A stretch of 64,000 bases of DNA, from contig NZ_JAPWGM010000001.1 in assembly GCF_027213715.1 (NCBI RefSeq), forward strand, positions 682,001 through 746,000, in the 5' to 3' direction. Shown here in pieces: positions 16,460 to 25,522 of the stretch (within the stretch, counting starts at the first letter, position 1; each line of letters opens with the position of its first letter). The notes beneath the pieces are model-generated. The model made no database searches and was not told where the DNA came from. It saw nothing but the letters and a program-made list of their open reading frames with translations. Position numbers and translations under genes: made by a program. The stretch comes from Pedobacter punctiformis (GTDB lineage Bacteria > Bacteroidota > Bacteroidia > Sphingobacteriales > Sphingobacteriaceae).

Positions 16460-19042
16460 TTAATTCTTTTTTCTAAACAAGCCGTTCAGTTTATCCGCTA
16501 TTGCATCTTTCACTTTCTCAGTAGCTTTAGCTTTTAGAGTATCTGCTTTGGCCTGTCCTTTAGCCTGAAGTTCGGCTTTCTTATCTGCAATTATGCTATT
16601 CACAGCATCTTTAGCTGCTGTTTTTGTATCACCCGCACCATATTTCAAATTAATGGTAGGCTTTAAAAAAGTTCCGCCTAAAACCGCATTTACTTTAATC
16701 GTTTCGCTCATGGATACATTGGTACCTGCCTTGCTGTTTAATTTGGCAATCATAGCATTCGCCGTTTCATTTGCTTTTGCACCCAGCATGGCACGTGGTA
16801 AATTTAAGCCCAGGTTATAATCCATCGTTTGATCCAATCCGTTAGAACCTTGTACATTCATCACTACGCCATCTTTTTTAATATCAAACGGGGCAACATT
16901 TAAACGGCCATCTTTTATTTTAAACTTAGTGATTACATTATTCAGTTCCAGTTTTTTAAATTTATCTGAGCTCAGTGTTGAAGCCAGTTTATTTAAAGGT
17001 TCAAAACCATCAACAACGGCCTGGATAATATTGGTTAATCCATCTGCATTAATTGTAGAATAAACCGGCATCATATGCTGATCCAAATCTGAATTAAATT
17101 TAAGGTTTGTAGAGAAAACCCCTTTAGCAAATTTGGCTACCGGAGCAAGCAATTTTACCGTATTGAAAGCACCAAATGCTTTTTGAATATCCATTTTCTC
17201 AATACCAAAATTAATATCAACCTTTGGCGATTTAGGATTAACGGTGGCATACGAGCCATTCATTTTCACGGTACCATCTAACATATTCATAGACATGTTT
17301 TCAAAATGAACTGTTTTATTTTTTACCAGCAAAGTACCTCTGGCGTTAGAAATATCATAGTTATCATATAAAATTCTACCCGCATTAGCAGCCATAGTAA
17401 AATCTATATTGCCCGGTACTTCAAATACTGAAAGTTGAGATGAAGTTTTCGAATCTGTCTTTTCTGTTGCGGCCTTAGGACCAACCAACTCATTAACATC
17501 AAGCAAATTAGATCTTAAATTAAAATTACCCTGCAGCGGTTGGTTCTTTTTAAAGAAATAACTTAAATAATTATTAAGTGATCCATTGGCTGCAAAATCA
17601 CTTTTACCCACTTTAGCGGTCAAATTGCTTAAAGTAATGTTTTTAGGGCTAAAAACCATTTTTGCTGTTGGTACACTTACGGGCATTGGTACATTTTTAC
17701 CTGAATAATTAAAATTACTAGCCAAAACTTGTCCTGAAGCTTTAAAAGCATCATACTGTCCTTTATCTATCGATGATTTTCTTCCGGCCGCTTGCACATC
17801 AGCATCTAAAATTCCGCTCAAAGTCATATCTTTCATCGGAAAAATAGTGGTTAATTGCTTTAAATCTAATTTTCCTTTTAAAGCCATATCCACAAAAGGA
17901 TCTGTTACCGGGTTTTTCACCAACAACCTCCCATCTACCGGAACCTGCCCAAATTCTAAGTGAAATGCGGGTACGTTAACAACAGTGTGATCGATTACCC
18001 CATCAGGATTACTGATTTGAGATTTTACCTGGATATTATTAATTGCCGAAGGCAAAGAAGGGTATTTTATTTTACCATTTTCGATAGACAAATTCACATC
18101 GAACGCCGGCAGCGACTTATCATTATAAATACCTTTTGCCGTTCCGTTCATGGCAAACTTTCCGGTAGCCTCCATATCTTTGAAATTGGCTGCATAAATT
18201 GCCGGAATTAAAGAAAGGAAGTTTTTTAGCTCAGATTGCTTGGCGTCAAATTTAAAATCCATCACCATATCTTTTTCATTTGGCATAGCCAGATAACCCA
18301 CAGCAGATAAGATGAGTTCATTCAGTTTAATTTTATTTTCAGCAAAAGTAAACTTCATGTTTTTCATATCCATTTCAATCGGCAAGTCAGCGTCAAGCTT
18401 TACTTTGTTTAAATATGGAATACCACCATATTTAACCGTTAATTTTTCAATATCTGATTGCGTTTTTAGAGTGAAAAGATCCTGAGTAAAATCTCCTTTT
18501 CCGGTATGGTTTAAATTATTCAGTTCCATAAAGAAACCCATAGAAGCATCGTCATAAATTACATTTCCGTTTTCGATGGCATATTTTTGTAAAGCAACCT
18601 TAAAAGCCGTTGCAGCAGTGTCCGTTTTAGCGGTAACACTATCTTTCTTCATAATGTCCCAATTGGCTTTACCACTTTTTAAAACCTTTGCTAAAATATT
18701 AGGTTCATCCAGATTAATGGATTTAATCTGATAAGTTTTTCCGCTTAACACGCTTAATAAATTAACATTTAATTGCAATTGTTTAACATTTGCCAATGTA
18801 TCTTTAGCAAAACTATCTACACCAACAATGGTGAGGTTGTTGATTTTAATGCCCAGATTGGGGAAAGAAGTAATCAAACTTAAATCAAGATCTTTAAAAT
18901 CGACCTTAGCATTTACGCGATTATTGATAGAAGATTTGATTTTAGCATCTATTTCCTTTTTAAAAAACATTGGAATAGCGGCTGCAACAATGAAAAGGAG
19001 CGCAAATAAGGTGATAAGTACGATGGAAACTTTTTTAAGCAT
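16460..19042 (-). CDS. AsmA-family protein
   Basis: An 860-residue protein with an N-terminal membrane anchor (KKVSIVLITLFALLFIVAAAIPMFF), directly followed by the AsmA start FKKEIDAKIKSSINNRVNAKVDFKDLDLSLI. The long remainder is beta-rich AsmA/DUF3971-type repeat structure with LKL and NLRSNLLDVNEL-like strands. The C-terminus is Ala/Lys-rich and charged. Such proteins are thought to bridge the periplasm and move phospholipids to the outer membrane. The frame is open 33 codons further upstream, but that extension is not protein-like; I use the Met at 19042. Confidence 0.8.
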   Translation of the reverse strand: MLKKVSIVLITLFALLFIVAAAIPMFFKKEIDAKIKSSINNRVNAKVDFKDLDLSLITSFPNLGIKINNLTIVGVDSFAKDTLANVKQLQLNVNLLSVLSGKTYQIKSINLDEPNILAKVLKSGKANWDIMKKDSVTAKTDTAATAFKVALQKYAIENGNVIYDDASMGFFMELNNLNHTGKGDFTQDLFTLKTQSDIEKLTVKYGGIPYLNKVKLDADLPIEMDMKNMKFTFAENKIKLNELILSAVGYLAMPNEKDMVMDFKFDAKQSELKNFLSLIPAIYAANFKDMEATGKFAMNGTAKGIYNDKSLPAFDVNLSIENGKIKYPSLPSAINNIQVKSQISNPDGVIDHTVVNVPAFHLEFGQVPVDGRLLVKNPVTDPFVDMALKGKLDLKQLTTIFPMKDMTLSGILDADVQAAGRKSSIDKGQYDAFKASGQVLASNFNYSGKNVPMPVSVPTAKMVFSPKNITLSNLTAKVGKSDFAANGSLNNYLSYFFKKNQPLQGNFNLRSNLLDVNELVGPKAATEKTDSKTSSQLSVFEVPGNIDFTMAANAGRILYDNYDISNARGTLLVKNKTVHFENMSMNMLDGTVKMNGSYATVNPKSPKVDINFGIEKMDIQKAFGAFNTVKLLAPVAKFAKGVFSTNLKFNSDLDQHMMPVYSTINADGLTNIIQAVVDGFEPLNKLASTLSSDKFKKLELNNVITKFKIKDGRLNVAPFDIKKDGVVMNVQGSNGLDQTMDYNLGLNLPRAMLGAKANETANAMIAKLNSKAGTNVSMSETIKVNAVLGGTFLKPTINLKYGAGDTKTAAKDAVNSIIADKKAELQAKGQAKADTLKAKATEKVKDAIADKLNGLFRKKN

Positions 19043-19239
19043 GATATAATCTTTATACGAAATTAATATTTGGATGTAGATCAACACAATAAACGAACCA
19101 AAACATATAAGCCTTATTATTAAAAGGTTATAAAAAAACACATAAAGAACGGCCTTAACACAATACCGGATAAAATATTACGTTATGGGTTAAAAATTAT
19201 ATTCAATATTTTGTTATCGCAAAGTTTATTAAAATCGTA

Positions 19240-19247
19240 TAAATTTG
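19240..19247 (+). promoter_or_regulatory. Candidate -7 box (TAAATTTG) before gldJ
   Basis: TAAATTTG matches TANNTTTG and lies 48 bp upstream of the ATG. The nearest TTTG (19210-19213) is 26 nt upstream, slightly longer than usual. A perfect small hairpin (ATTGCCT at 19265-19271, AGGCAAT at 19274-19280) lies in the predicted 5' leader. Confidence 0.45.
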
Positions 19248-19295
19248 CTTAATTTTATCAATTGATTGCCTACAGGCAATATTCCATAGTATCAT

Positions 19296-20954
19296 ATGAA
19301 AAAACTATTACTATATTCTTTTACTTGTTTATCGCTTATCGGCATGCTTTCGGGTTGCAGTAACTCTAAAAATGCAAATAGGTCCAGTAAAACGGGTATT
19401 CCTTATGCAGATAAGAAAAACAAAACCTATGGCAGCTTTGCTGTTGCTACGAAATACAAACGTGCTCCCGGACCTGGATTAATTCCGATTGAAGGTGGTG
19501 TGTTAGTTGTAGGTGGTAGTGCAATTGAGGTTGCAGGTGTAGAGCCAAGCATTTACAATTACAAAAGACAGGTTACGGTTCCTTCATTTTATATGGATGA
19601 AACGGAAGTTTCAAATACCGATTGGTTAGAATATTTACACTGGATTAGAGTAAGTTACCCTGAAGACCGTGAGTATTATTATAATGAATTACCGGATACT
19701 TTGGTATGGCGCAGAGCTTTATCTTATAATGAACCTTATGTTGAAAATTATTTAAGACACCCTGCGTATCGTGATTATCCGGTAGTTGGTGTTTCCTGGG
19801 AGCAGGCTTCGCGTTTCTGCGAATGGAGAACTTCTCAGGCAAATGAGTTTATTTTACGTGAAAAAGGCATCTTAACAGACTATAAAACACTTGCAGGTGG
19901 CAATACCGGTCGTGGAAATAACAGCACTACCGCTGCAACCACCAGACCAGATAAACCTTTCAATACTGACGCGTACTTAAACGGTCAGTATGATGACAGA
20001 GGTAAAAATGCCCCTAAAGATTATAATGCCGCTGCCGGTGCTTCAATTGGAGCAGCAGGAGGCCGTGGAGGTGCAGTTCCTACCAGAAATGCAACTTTAG
20101 AAGATGGTGTAATTATGCAACCTTACCGTTTGCCAACGGAGGCTGAATGGGAGTATGCTGCTTTAGGTTTAATTGGTAATACGGAATATGAAAACATCAA
20201 CCAAAATAAAATTTACCCATGGAATGGCTTGGGCGTTAGTTCTCCTAAGAAGAAAACCAGAGGTTTGATTCAGGCCAACTTTAAAAGAGCATCAGGAGAT
20301 TACATGGGTGTTGGAGGCTCTTTAAATGATAAGGGAGATTTAACTGTTCCGGTTATTTATTATGCTCCAAATGATTTTGGTTTATACAATATGGCTGGTA
20401 ATGTTAACGAATGGGTTAATGATGTTTATCGTACGGCTACATTTACCGATGCTGACGCTTTTAACCCTTATCGTGGTAACCAGTTTCAGGATAAACAATT
20501 AGTTGATGCTGCTAACGGTAAAATTGCTTTAGATAAATATGGCAAACCGATTAAAGAAAATGCTTATTCAGGCAAAAAATTAACCTGGGCTGAGAAACAA
20601 GCACTTGCAAAAAGAGCAGATTCTATTGCTAAATCTCCGGATCCGAAAGCACCTGTTACCGCGTATCAGGCTGACGAAAGGGGTTACCGCGACAGACAAA
20701 ACAAATTGTTAAACGAAGAAGGTGTTTCTTTAGTTAACGATAAATCGAGAGTTTATAAAGGTGGTTCATGGAATGACATGGCTTACTGGTTAAACCCTGC
20801 AACCCGCCGTTTCTTACAACAGGATGAATCATCAGCAGAAGTTGGTTTCCGTTGTGCAATGACAATGCTTGGTGCACCTGAAATTAGCACCAAAGGCAAA
20901 AGAGAATTTAAAAGTGCTGTGCCCAAACCTTTCAGGGTTAGCAAAAGCAGATAA
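19296..20954 (+). CDS. gldJ: Gliding motility lipoprotein GldJ (FGE-sulfatase fold)
   Basis: A 552-residue lipoprotein. The signal peptide ends in a lipobox (MLSGC, Cys at about residue 21). The FGE-sulfatase/SUMF1-like fold is seen in GVLVVGGSAIEV, YMDETEVSNTDWLEYL, YPVVGVSWEQASRFCEW, RLPTEAEWEYAA, NVNEWVNDVY and the late KGGSWNDMAYWL ... VGFRCAM. A Gly/Thr-rich insert occupies about residues 195-260. GldJ is an essential part of Bacteroidota gliding and type IX secretion. The other family option is GldK, but the length and porV neighbourhood favour GldJ. Confidence 0.82.
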   Translation: MKKLLLYSFTCLSLIGMLSGCSNSKNANRSSKTGIPYADKKNKTYGSFAVATKYKRAPGPGLIPIEGGVLVVGGSAIEVAGVEPSIYNYKRQVTVPSFYMDETEVSNTDWLEYLHWIRVSYPEDREYYYNELPDTLVWRRALSYNEPYVENYLRHPAYRDYPVVGVSWEQASRFCEWRTSQANEFILREKGILTDYKTLAGGNTGRGNNSTTAATTRPDKPFNTDAYLNGQYDDRGKNAPKDYNAAAGASIGAAGGRGGAVPTRNATLEDGVIMQPYRLPTEAEWEYAALGLIGNTEYENINQNKIYPWNGLGVSSPKKKTRGLIQANFKRASGDYMGVGGSLNDKGDLTVPVIYYAPNDFGLYNMAGNVNEWVNDVYRTATFTDADAFNPYRGNQFQDKQLVDAANGKIALDKYGKPIKENAYSGKKLTWAEKQALAKRADSIAKSPDPKAPVTAYQADERGYRDRQNKLLNEEGVSLVNDKSRVYKGGSWNDMAYWLNPATRRFLQQDESSAEVGFRCAMTMLGAPEISTKGKREFKSAVPKPFRVSKSR

Positions 20955-20957
20955 TAT

Positions 20958-20992
20958 AAAAGCCCCGATTTTACGTCGGGGCTTTCTTTTTT
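20958..20992 (+). terminator. Rho-independent terminator after gldJ
   Basis: AAAGCCCCGA pairs with TCGGGGCTTT (8 GC-rich core pairs at 20961-20968 and 20976-20983, plus A-T extensions) and is followed by a T-rich tract. It may also serve the convergent minus-strand biotin-carrier gene. Confidence 0.85.
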
Positions 20993-21013
20993 AAACAATA
21001 TTTAAAATCCGTT

Positions 21014-21514
21014 TTACTTGAACTGAATTAAAACCTGGTTCTTTTCTACTTTATCACCTTGTTTTACCAAAATCTTTTTAACAATACCATCCGTTGAAGA
21101 TTTAAGGATATTCTCCATTTTCATGGCTTCCAGTACCAGTAAGTTATCTCCTTTTTTCACTTCTGCACCCTCTGCAACTATTACATTTAAAACCAGACCG
21201 GGCATAGGTGCCTTAATCTCCGAAACTTTGCTGGTTGCCAGATTATCAAGTCCAAGTTGTTTCAAAAGCTGATCAAATTGATCCTCTACTTTAATTTTGT
21301 AACTGTTGCCATTTACTTTAATAATGCAGGTCTTTTCAGCTCTGTCTACTGCTGTAATTTCGGTATTAAAAGATTTATTCTGATACAAAACATGAGTTAA
21401 ACCATTTCCTAGTGCACTCCTATCTATTTCTATAGGTGCACCATTAATTAGTAATTCTGCAGATTTAGCTTCAACCTCAAATTGAAATTTATTGTTAACT
21501 TTTACTTTATGCAT
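21014..21514 (-). CDS. Biotin carboxyl carrier protein (acyl-CoA carboxylase subunit)
   Basis: A 166-residue protein. The C-terminal biotinyl domain (about residues 97-166) contains PMPGLVLN and the biotin-acceptor motif EAMKMEN, with Lys132 as attachment site. The N-terminal 90 residues form a small beta-rich adaptor domain with NGxxIEID-type strands. It belongs to an acetyl-, propionyl- or methylmalonyl-type carboxylase; the partner subunits are not in the window. It is the last gene of a six-gene run with gaps of 4-8 bp or slight overlaps. Confidence 0.88.
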   Translation of the reverse strand: MHKVKVNNKFQFEVEAKSAELLINGAPIEIDRSALGNGLTHVLYQNKSFNTEITAVDRAEKTCIIKVNGNSYKIKVEDQFDQLLKQLGLDNLATSKVSEIKAPMPGLVLNVIVAEGAEVKKGDNLLVLEAMKMENILKSSTDGIVKKILVKQGDKVEKNQVLIQFK

Positions 21515-21518
21515 GGTA

Positions 21519-22226
21519 TTATTGTGTTAAAGCATATTGCACTAAATTTGCGCCCATTTTAAGCGCTTTTGTCCTTGTTTCCTGCGTGTCTTCCGGATAG
21601 GTACCTAAATCTTCCCAGCCATTCCCTAGATCGCATTCAAAGGTGTAATAGCAAACTACCCGTCCTTTATAAATTAAAGCAAAACCCTGAGGCCGTTTGC
21701 CATCATGTTCGTGTATTTTAGGTAAACCTCCCGGAAATTTAAATTTTTGATTATAAATGGCATGATTAGCCGGTAATTCTACAAAGTTCAGTTCAGGAAA
21801 AACCTTTTTCATTTGAGGCCTTATAAACTTATCCAAACCATAATTATCGTCTATATGCAAAAAACCTCCGCCAATTAAATATTGTCTTAAATTTTTAACT
21901 TCCTGATCGCTAAAAACAACATTTCCATGCCCGGTCATGTAAATAAAAGGATAGTTATAAATTTCTTTACTTCCAACATCAACAATGCTTTCTTCGGGAT
22001 AAAAATTGGTTTTAAGGTTAGAATTACAAAAAGCAATTAAATTCGGAAGCGCTGTTCTATCGGCATACCAATCACCTCCGCCGCTGTATTTCAATTTCGC
22101 CATGCGGTAAGTTGGCACAGAACTGAAAGCTAAAAGCAAAAAACTGAAAGTGCATAGCAAAAAACAACAAAGCAAAAGCTTTATATTTTTGTTTGAAAAA
22201 TGAAAATTAAAAATTGGAAACTTCAA
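21519..22226 (-). CDS. DUF4159 domain-containing protein
   Basis: A 235-residue protein with an N-terminal membrane or signal segment (LLLCCFLLCTFSFLLLAF). The domain matches DUF4159: YSGGGDWYADRTALPNLI, then YPFIYMTGHGNVVFSDQEV and LRQYLIGGGFLHIDDNYGLD, then GLPKIHEHDGKRPQGFALIY. The fold resembles a class I glutamine-amidotransferase-like sandwich in which the loop reads MTGHG. Function is unknown. It lies between rsmE (5 bp) and the biotin carrier (4 bp). Confidence 0.82.
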   Translation of the reverse strand: MKFPIFNFHFSNKNIKLLLCCFLLCTFSFLLLAFSSVPTYRMAKLKYSGGGDWYADRTALPNLIAFCNSNLKTNFYPEESIVDVGSKEIYNYPFIYMTGHGNVVFSDQEVKNLRQYLIGGGFLHIDDNYGLDKFIRPQMKKVFPELNFVELPANHAIYNQKFKFPGGLPKIHEHDGKRPQGFALIYKGRVVCYYTFECDLGNGWEDLGTYPEDTQETRTKALKMGANLVQYALTQ

Positions 22227-22231
22227 ACTAA

Positions 22232-22936
22232 CTACCTATTAATATAATTGACCTCAAAACAAGCACTTAAAGCCGCAGTTTCGGTTCTAAGCCTGTTATC
22301 TCCTAAAGTTATGGCTTTATAGCCTTTATTCAAAGCTAAATTAACTTCATCGGGCGTAAAATCACCTTCAGGTCCAATTAATATTAAATATTTTTGATGC
22401 GGTTTTACAAGATTTGCAATAAATTCTTTTTCACCGGTATTTATACAATGTGCAATTAGCTGATCGCCTTCAAACGGAAGTTTAAGAAAATCGTTGTAGT
22501 GTATGGCTTCATTAATTACCGGATGATAAGCCTTAATTGACTGTTTTACTGCTGAAGTGATGACCTTGCTCAGGCGATCTGTTTTAACCACCCTGCGCTC
22601 AGAACGATCACAAATTAAAGGTGTAATTTCATCAATCCCCAGTTCGGTTGCCTTTTCAAGGAACCACTCCAAGCGATCGTTATTTTTTGTTGGCGCAATT
22701 GCAATGTGTAAGTAATGGTTTTGTTTGCCATACCCCAGTTCGGCCTTAACAATATTAAGCTGTACCTTTTTAGGGTTATCAGAAATAATCTCGGCGGTAT
22801 AAAAACCACCTTTTCCATCTACCAGGTAAATAAGAGCACCAATAGGTAAGCGTAAAACTTTAATGCAATGTTTACTTTCTTCTTCGTTGAGTGCGTAAAC
22901 GGGTTGAGTAATATCTGGCGTATAAAAAATATGCAT
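22232..22936 (-). CDS. rsmE: 16S rRNA (uracil(1498)-N(3))-methyltransferase
   Basis: A 234-residue SPOUT-family enzyme that methylates U1498 of 16S rRNA with S-adenosylmethionine. Seen: the N-terminal PUA-like start HIFYTPDI, ESKHCIKVLRLPIGALIYLVDGKGG, LLEWFLEKATELGIDEITPL-type text (RLEWFLEKATELGI), the knot loop LILIGPEGDFTPDEV and the end LGDNRLRTETAALSACF. Length is standard. It lies in the dedA-ppa run, 8 bp after the CNNM/CBS gene. Confidence 0.96.
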   Translation of the reverse strand: MHIFYTPDITQPVYALNEEESKHCIKVLRLPIGALIYLVDGKGGFYTAEIISDNPKKVQLNIVKAELGYGKQNHYLHIAIAPTKNNDRLEWFLEKATELGIDEITPLICDRSERRVVKTDRLSKVITSAVKQSIKAYHPVINEAIHYNDFLKLPFEGDQLIAHCINTGEKEFIANLVKPHQKYLILIGPEGDFTPDEVNLALNKGYKAITLGDNRLRTETAALSACFEVNYINR

Positions 22937-22944
22937 TGTTGAAA

Positions 22945-24261
22945 TTAGTGATTATCAACCATATCTTCTTTATTAATAACCAATTCTAACTTGATCGTTT
23001 CGATATTTTGTTCGGTCTTTTTAAGGATTGTAAACAGATAACCATAAGACTCATTGTTTTCTCCAACCTCTGGAATGCGGCCGAAAATGTGGGACACCAA
23101 ACCTCCTACGGTATCGAAATCTTCATCTTCAGGCAAATCATGTGGTAAATGCTCATTTACATCATAAACCGTTGCAAAAGCATTTACGATAAATTCGTTG
23201 TCAGAAACTTTTTCTACCAAAGGTTTTTCCTCGTCGTACTCATCCTGAATTTCACCAACCAATTCTTCTACAATATCTTCTAAGGTTACCATTCCGGCAG
23301 TTCCCCCAAATTCATCCAAAACAATAGCAATTTGAATGCGGTTTAACTGCAACTCGCTCATCAAATCGTTAATTTTTTTGGTTTCCGTTACGAAGTAAGG
23401 TTTACGGATAATGTCGCTAACTGTCCAATGCTGATTACCGGAAGCCACCAAAGGCAAAATATCTTTAGCGTGGATAATACCGATAATCTTATCCATGATT
23501 TCATCATAAACAGGTAATCTCGAATACCCTTCTTTAATGATGGTATCAATCACTTCCTCTTTTGGCGAATTTAGTTCAATACCCGAAATCTTGGTTCTTG
23601 GAACCATGATATTTTTAACAACACGTTCGTTAAAATCAAAAACGTTTTTAATTAACTCGTGTTCGTTAGTATCTAAGGCTCCACTTTCTTTACCCTGATC
23701 TAATAAATATTGCAGTTCTTCGGTACTGTGCAGGGATTCGTGACCGCCCGCAGAATTAATTCCGAAGCCTTTTAAAATGATGGATGCAAAACCGTTTAGC
23801 ATCCAGATAAAAGGTTTAAAAACAAAATAGAAGGCCTGTAGCGGAACGGAGATAAACAATGTTGTGGCTACAGGTCTTTGAATTGCAAATGATTTTGGTG
23901 CCAATTCACCAAAAACAATGTGCATAATCGTTATAATAGAAAAGGCAACAATGGTTGACACTGAAGTAATATAAGCTTCAGCAATACCAAGATTTGCCAT
24001 TCCATCGTGAATAATTTGGTGCATTACCCTTTCTCCTACCCAACCTAAGCCAAGTGAAGCCAAAGTAATACCTAACTGAGTTGCTGCCAGGTATCCATCT
24101 AAATTGTGAATAATATTTCTGGCAATTTTACCTACCCTGCTTCCGGTCTTTGCTTTAATCTCTATTTGAGAACCACGCACTTTTACTATTGCGAACTCAG
24201 CCGCAACAAAAAACCCATTTAAAGCTACTAAAAAGAATGTCCAGAATAAGTCCCAACCCAT
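22945..24261 (-). CDS. CNNM/CBS/CorC-type membrane protein (hemolysin-family)
   Basis: A 438-residue protein. Residues about 1-195 are the CNNM (DUF21) transmembrane domain with FFVAAEFAIVKVR, GLGWVGERVM and HIVFGELAPKSFA. Two CBS domains follow (IMVPRTKISGIEL, YSRLPVYDEIMDKIIGIIHAKDIL, IAIVLDEFGGTAGMVTLEDIVEELVGEI). A CorC_HlyC domain ends the protein. Family members are implicated in Mg or Co efflux. It overlaps the ppa stop by one base, so translation is coupled. GldE, which has the same architecture, is an alternative, but the usual ssb/gldD neighbours are absent. Confidence 0.88.
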   Translation of the reverse strand: MGWDLFWTFFLVALNGFFVAAEFAIVKVRGSQIEIKAKTGSRVGKIARNIIHNLDGYLAATQLGITLASLGLGWVGERVMHQIIHDGMANLGIAEAYITSVSTIVAFSIITIMHIVFGELAPKSFAIQRPVATTLFISVPLQAFYFVFKPFIWMLNGFASIILKGFGINSAGGHESLHSTEELQYLLDQGKESGALDTNEHELIKNVFDFNERVVKNIMVPRTKISGIELNSPKEEVIDTIIKEGYSRLPVYDEIMDKIIGIIHAKDILPLVASGNQHWTVSDIIRKPYFVTETKKINDLMSELQLNRIQIAIVLDEFGGTAGMVTLEDIVEELVGEIQDEYDEEKPLVEKVSDNEFIVNAFATVYDVNEHLPHDLPEDEDFDTVGGLVSHIFGRIPEVGENNESYGYLFTILKKTEQNIETIKLELVINKEDMVDNH

Positions 24262-24812
24262 TAAGCTAATTCTCTAAATGTTGTATTATAAAGTTCTATG
24301 CTTTCTCTAATTACCTTGTGCGCATAACGAACACCAAGTAAATGCTCGATAGTTACATTTTTACCTTCTAATGCTTTGTAGTCCTGAAAGAAACGAACAA
24401 TTTCTTTCATTTGATGAGGAGGGAGTTCCTCTAAGTCGTTTATGTAATTAACAGACATATCGTGAGCTGCAACAGCGATAATTTTATCGTCCTGCTCCCC
24501 GTTGTCTACCATGTGCATTACACCAACAACTTTAGCTTCAATAAGCGTCATTGGATATACGTCAACAGAACAAAGTACCAAAATATCTAATGGATCTTTA
24601 TCATCGCAATAAGTTTGCGGAATAAAGCCATAGTTAGCCGGATACATTACTGATGAGAAAAGAACCCTGTCTAATTTAATTAAACCAGAATCTTTATCTA
24701 TTTCATATTTTGCTTTTGAACCTTTTGGAATTTCAATAATTGCATTAACCGTTTCTGGAAGGTTACTGCCTGGTGATACGCTATGCCACGCGTGATGATC
24801 GTCTTTGCCCAT
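24261..24812 (-). CDS. ppa: Soluble inorganic pyrophosphatase
   Basis: A 183-residue family I enzyme that hydrolyses pyrophosphate. Seen: [39 protein letters not shown] (the metal-binding DxxDPLD region), and the following [21 protein letters not shown]. These aspartates bind Mg. The protein is cytoplasmic. It is followed directly by the CNNM/CBS gene (1-bp overlap) and lies 7 bp after dedA. Confidence 0.95.
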   Translation of the reverse strand: MGKDDHHAWHSVSPGSNLPETVNAIIEIPKGSKAKYEIDKDSGLIKLDRVLFSSVMYPANYGFIPQTYCDDKDPLDILVLCSVDVYPMTLIEAKVVGVMHMVDNGEQDDKIIAVAAHDMSVNYINDLEELPPHQMKEIVRFFQDYKALEGKNVTIEHLLGVRYAHKVIRESIELYNTTFRELA

Positions 24813-24819
24813 TTCTAAT

Positions 24820-25473
24820 TTAAATCTGTTTATCCTCGTCCGGATCTTTAACCACTTTATTTTTTACAAAGGTAATTAATAATGGTATAGTTGTGATGAT
24901 GATAAACCCAATAATAATATATAATAAATAATCGTTTATTTCTTTCTCAAATCTTTTGCCCAAAAAATAACCCAGCAGTGTTAATGAAGTAATCCATAAA
25001 ACACCACCCACAATATTGTAAAGTGCAAATTTTTTGAAATCAAGTTTTACTACACCAGCAAAAATCGGTGCAAAAGTTCTAACTATCGGTACAAACCTGC
25101 CCATTATTAATGCAAATGCTCCTTGTTTGTTGTAATAATCTTCTGCAGCTTTTAAATATTTCTTTTTAAAGAAAAAACTGTCTTTTCTATGGTACAATAC
25201 TGGTCCTGTTTTACGTCCAAACCAATAACCGGTAAAATTACCCATGATGGCCGACACGCATAAACCGGCGAGCAGCACCGCAATATTAACATCGAGCTTG
25301 CCCGTAGCCACGAACATACCCGCTAAAAACAATAAATAATCGCCGGGAAGAAAAAAGCCAAAGAACAGACCTGTTTCTGCATAGATTACAAAAAGCACTA
25401 GATAGAATCCGCCTTCCCTCAATAATTTTTCGGGATCAATTAGTTGCTGCAGGTTACTCCAAAAATCGTGCAT
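24820..25473 (-). CDS. DedA family membrane protein
   Basis: A 217-residue polytopic protein with the DedA/SNARE-associated signatures: [18 protein letters not shown] near residue 32, [16 protein letters not shown], and [17 protein letters not shown] near residue 120. DedA proteins flip undecaprenyl phosphate or phospholipids and help maintain membrane potential. It is 49 bp downstream of nuoN with no terminator seen, so it may be read from the complex I transcript and leads the dedA-ppa-CNNM-rsmE-DUF4159-BCCP run. Confidence 0.9.
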   Translation of the reverse strand: MHDFWSNLQQLIDPEKLLREGGFYLVLFVIYAETGLFFGFFLPGDYLLFLAGMFVATGKLDVNIAVLLAGLCVSAIMGNFTGYWFGRKTGPVLYHRKDSFFFKKKYLKAAEDYYNKQGAFALIMGRFVPIVRTFAPIFAGVVKLDFKKFALYNIVGGVLWITSLTLLGYFLGKRFEKEINDYLLYIIIGFIIITTIPLLITFVKNKVVKDPDEDKQI

Positions 25474-25522
25474 ATTTCAATTATTCATAAAACTACAAAT
25501 AATTATCAATATCAACATGATG

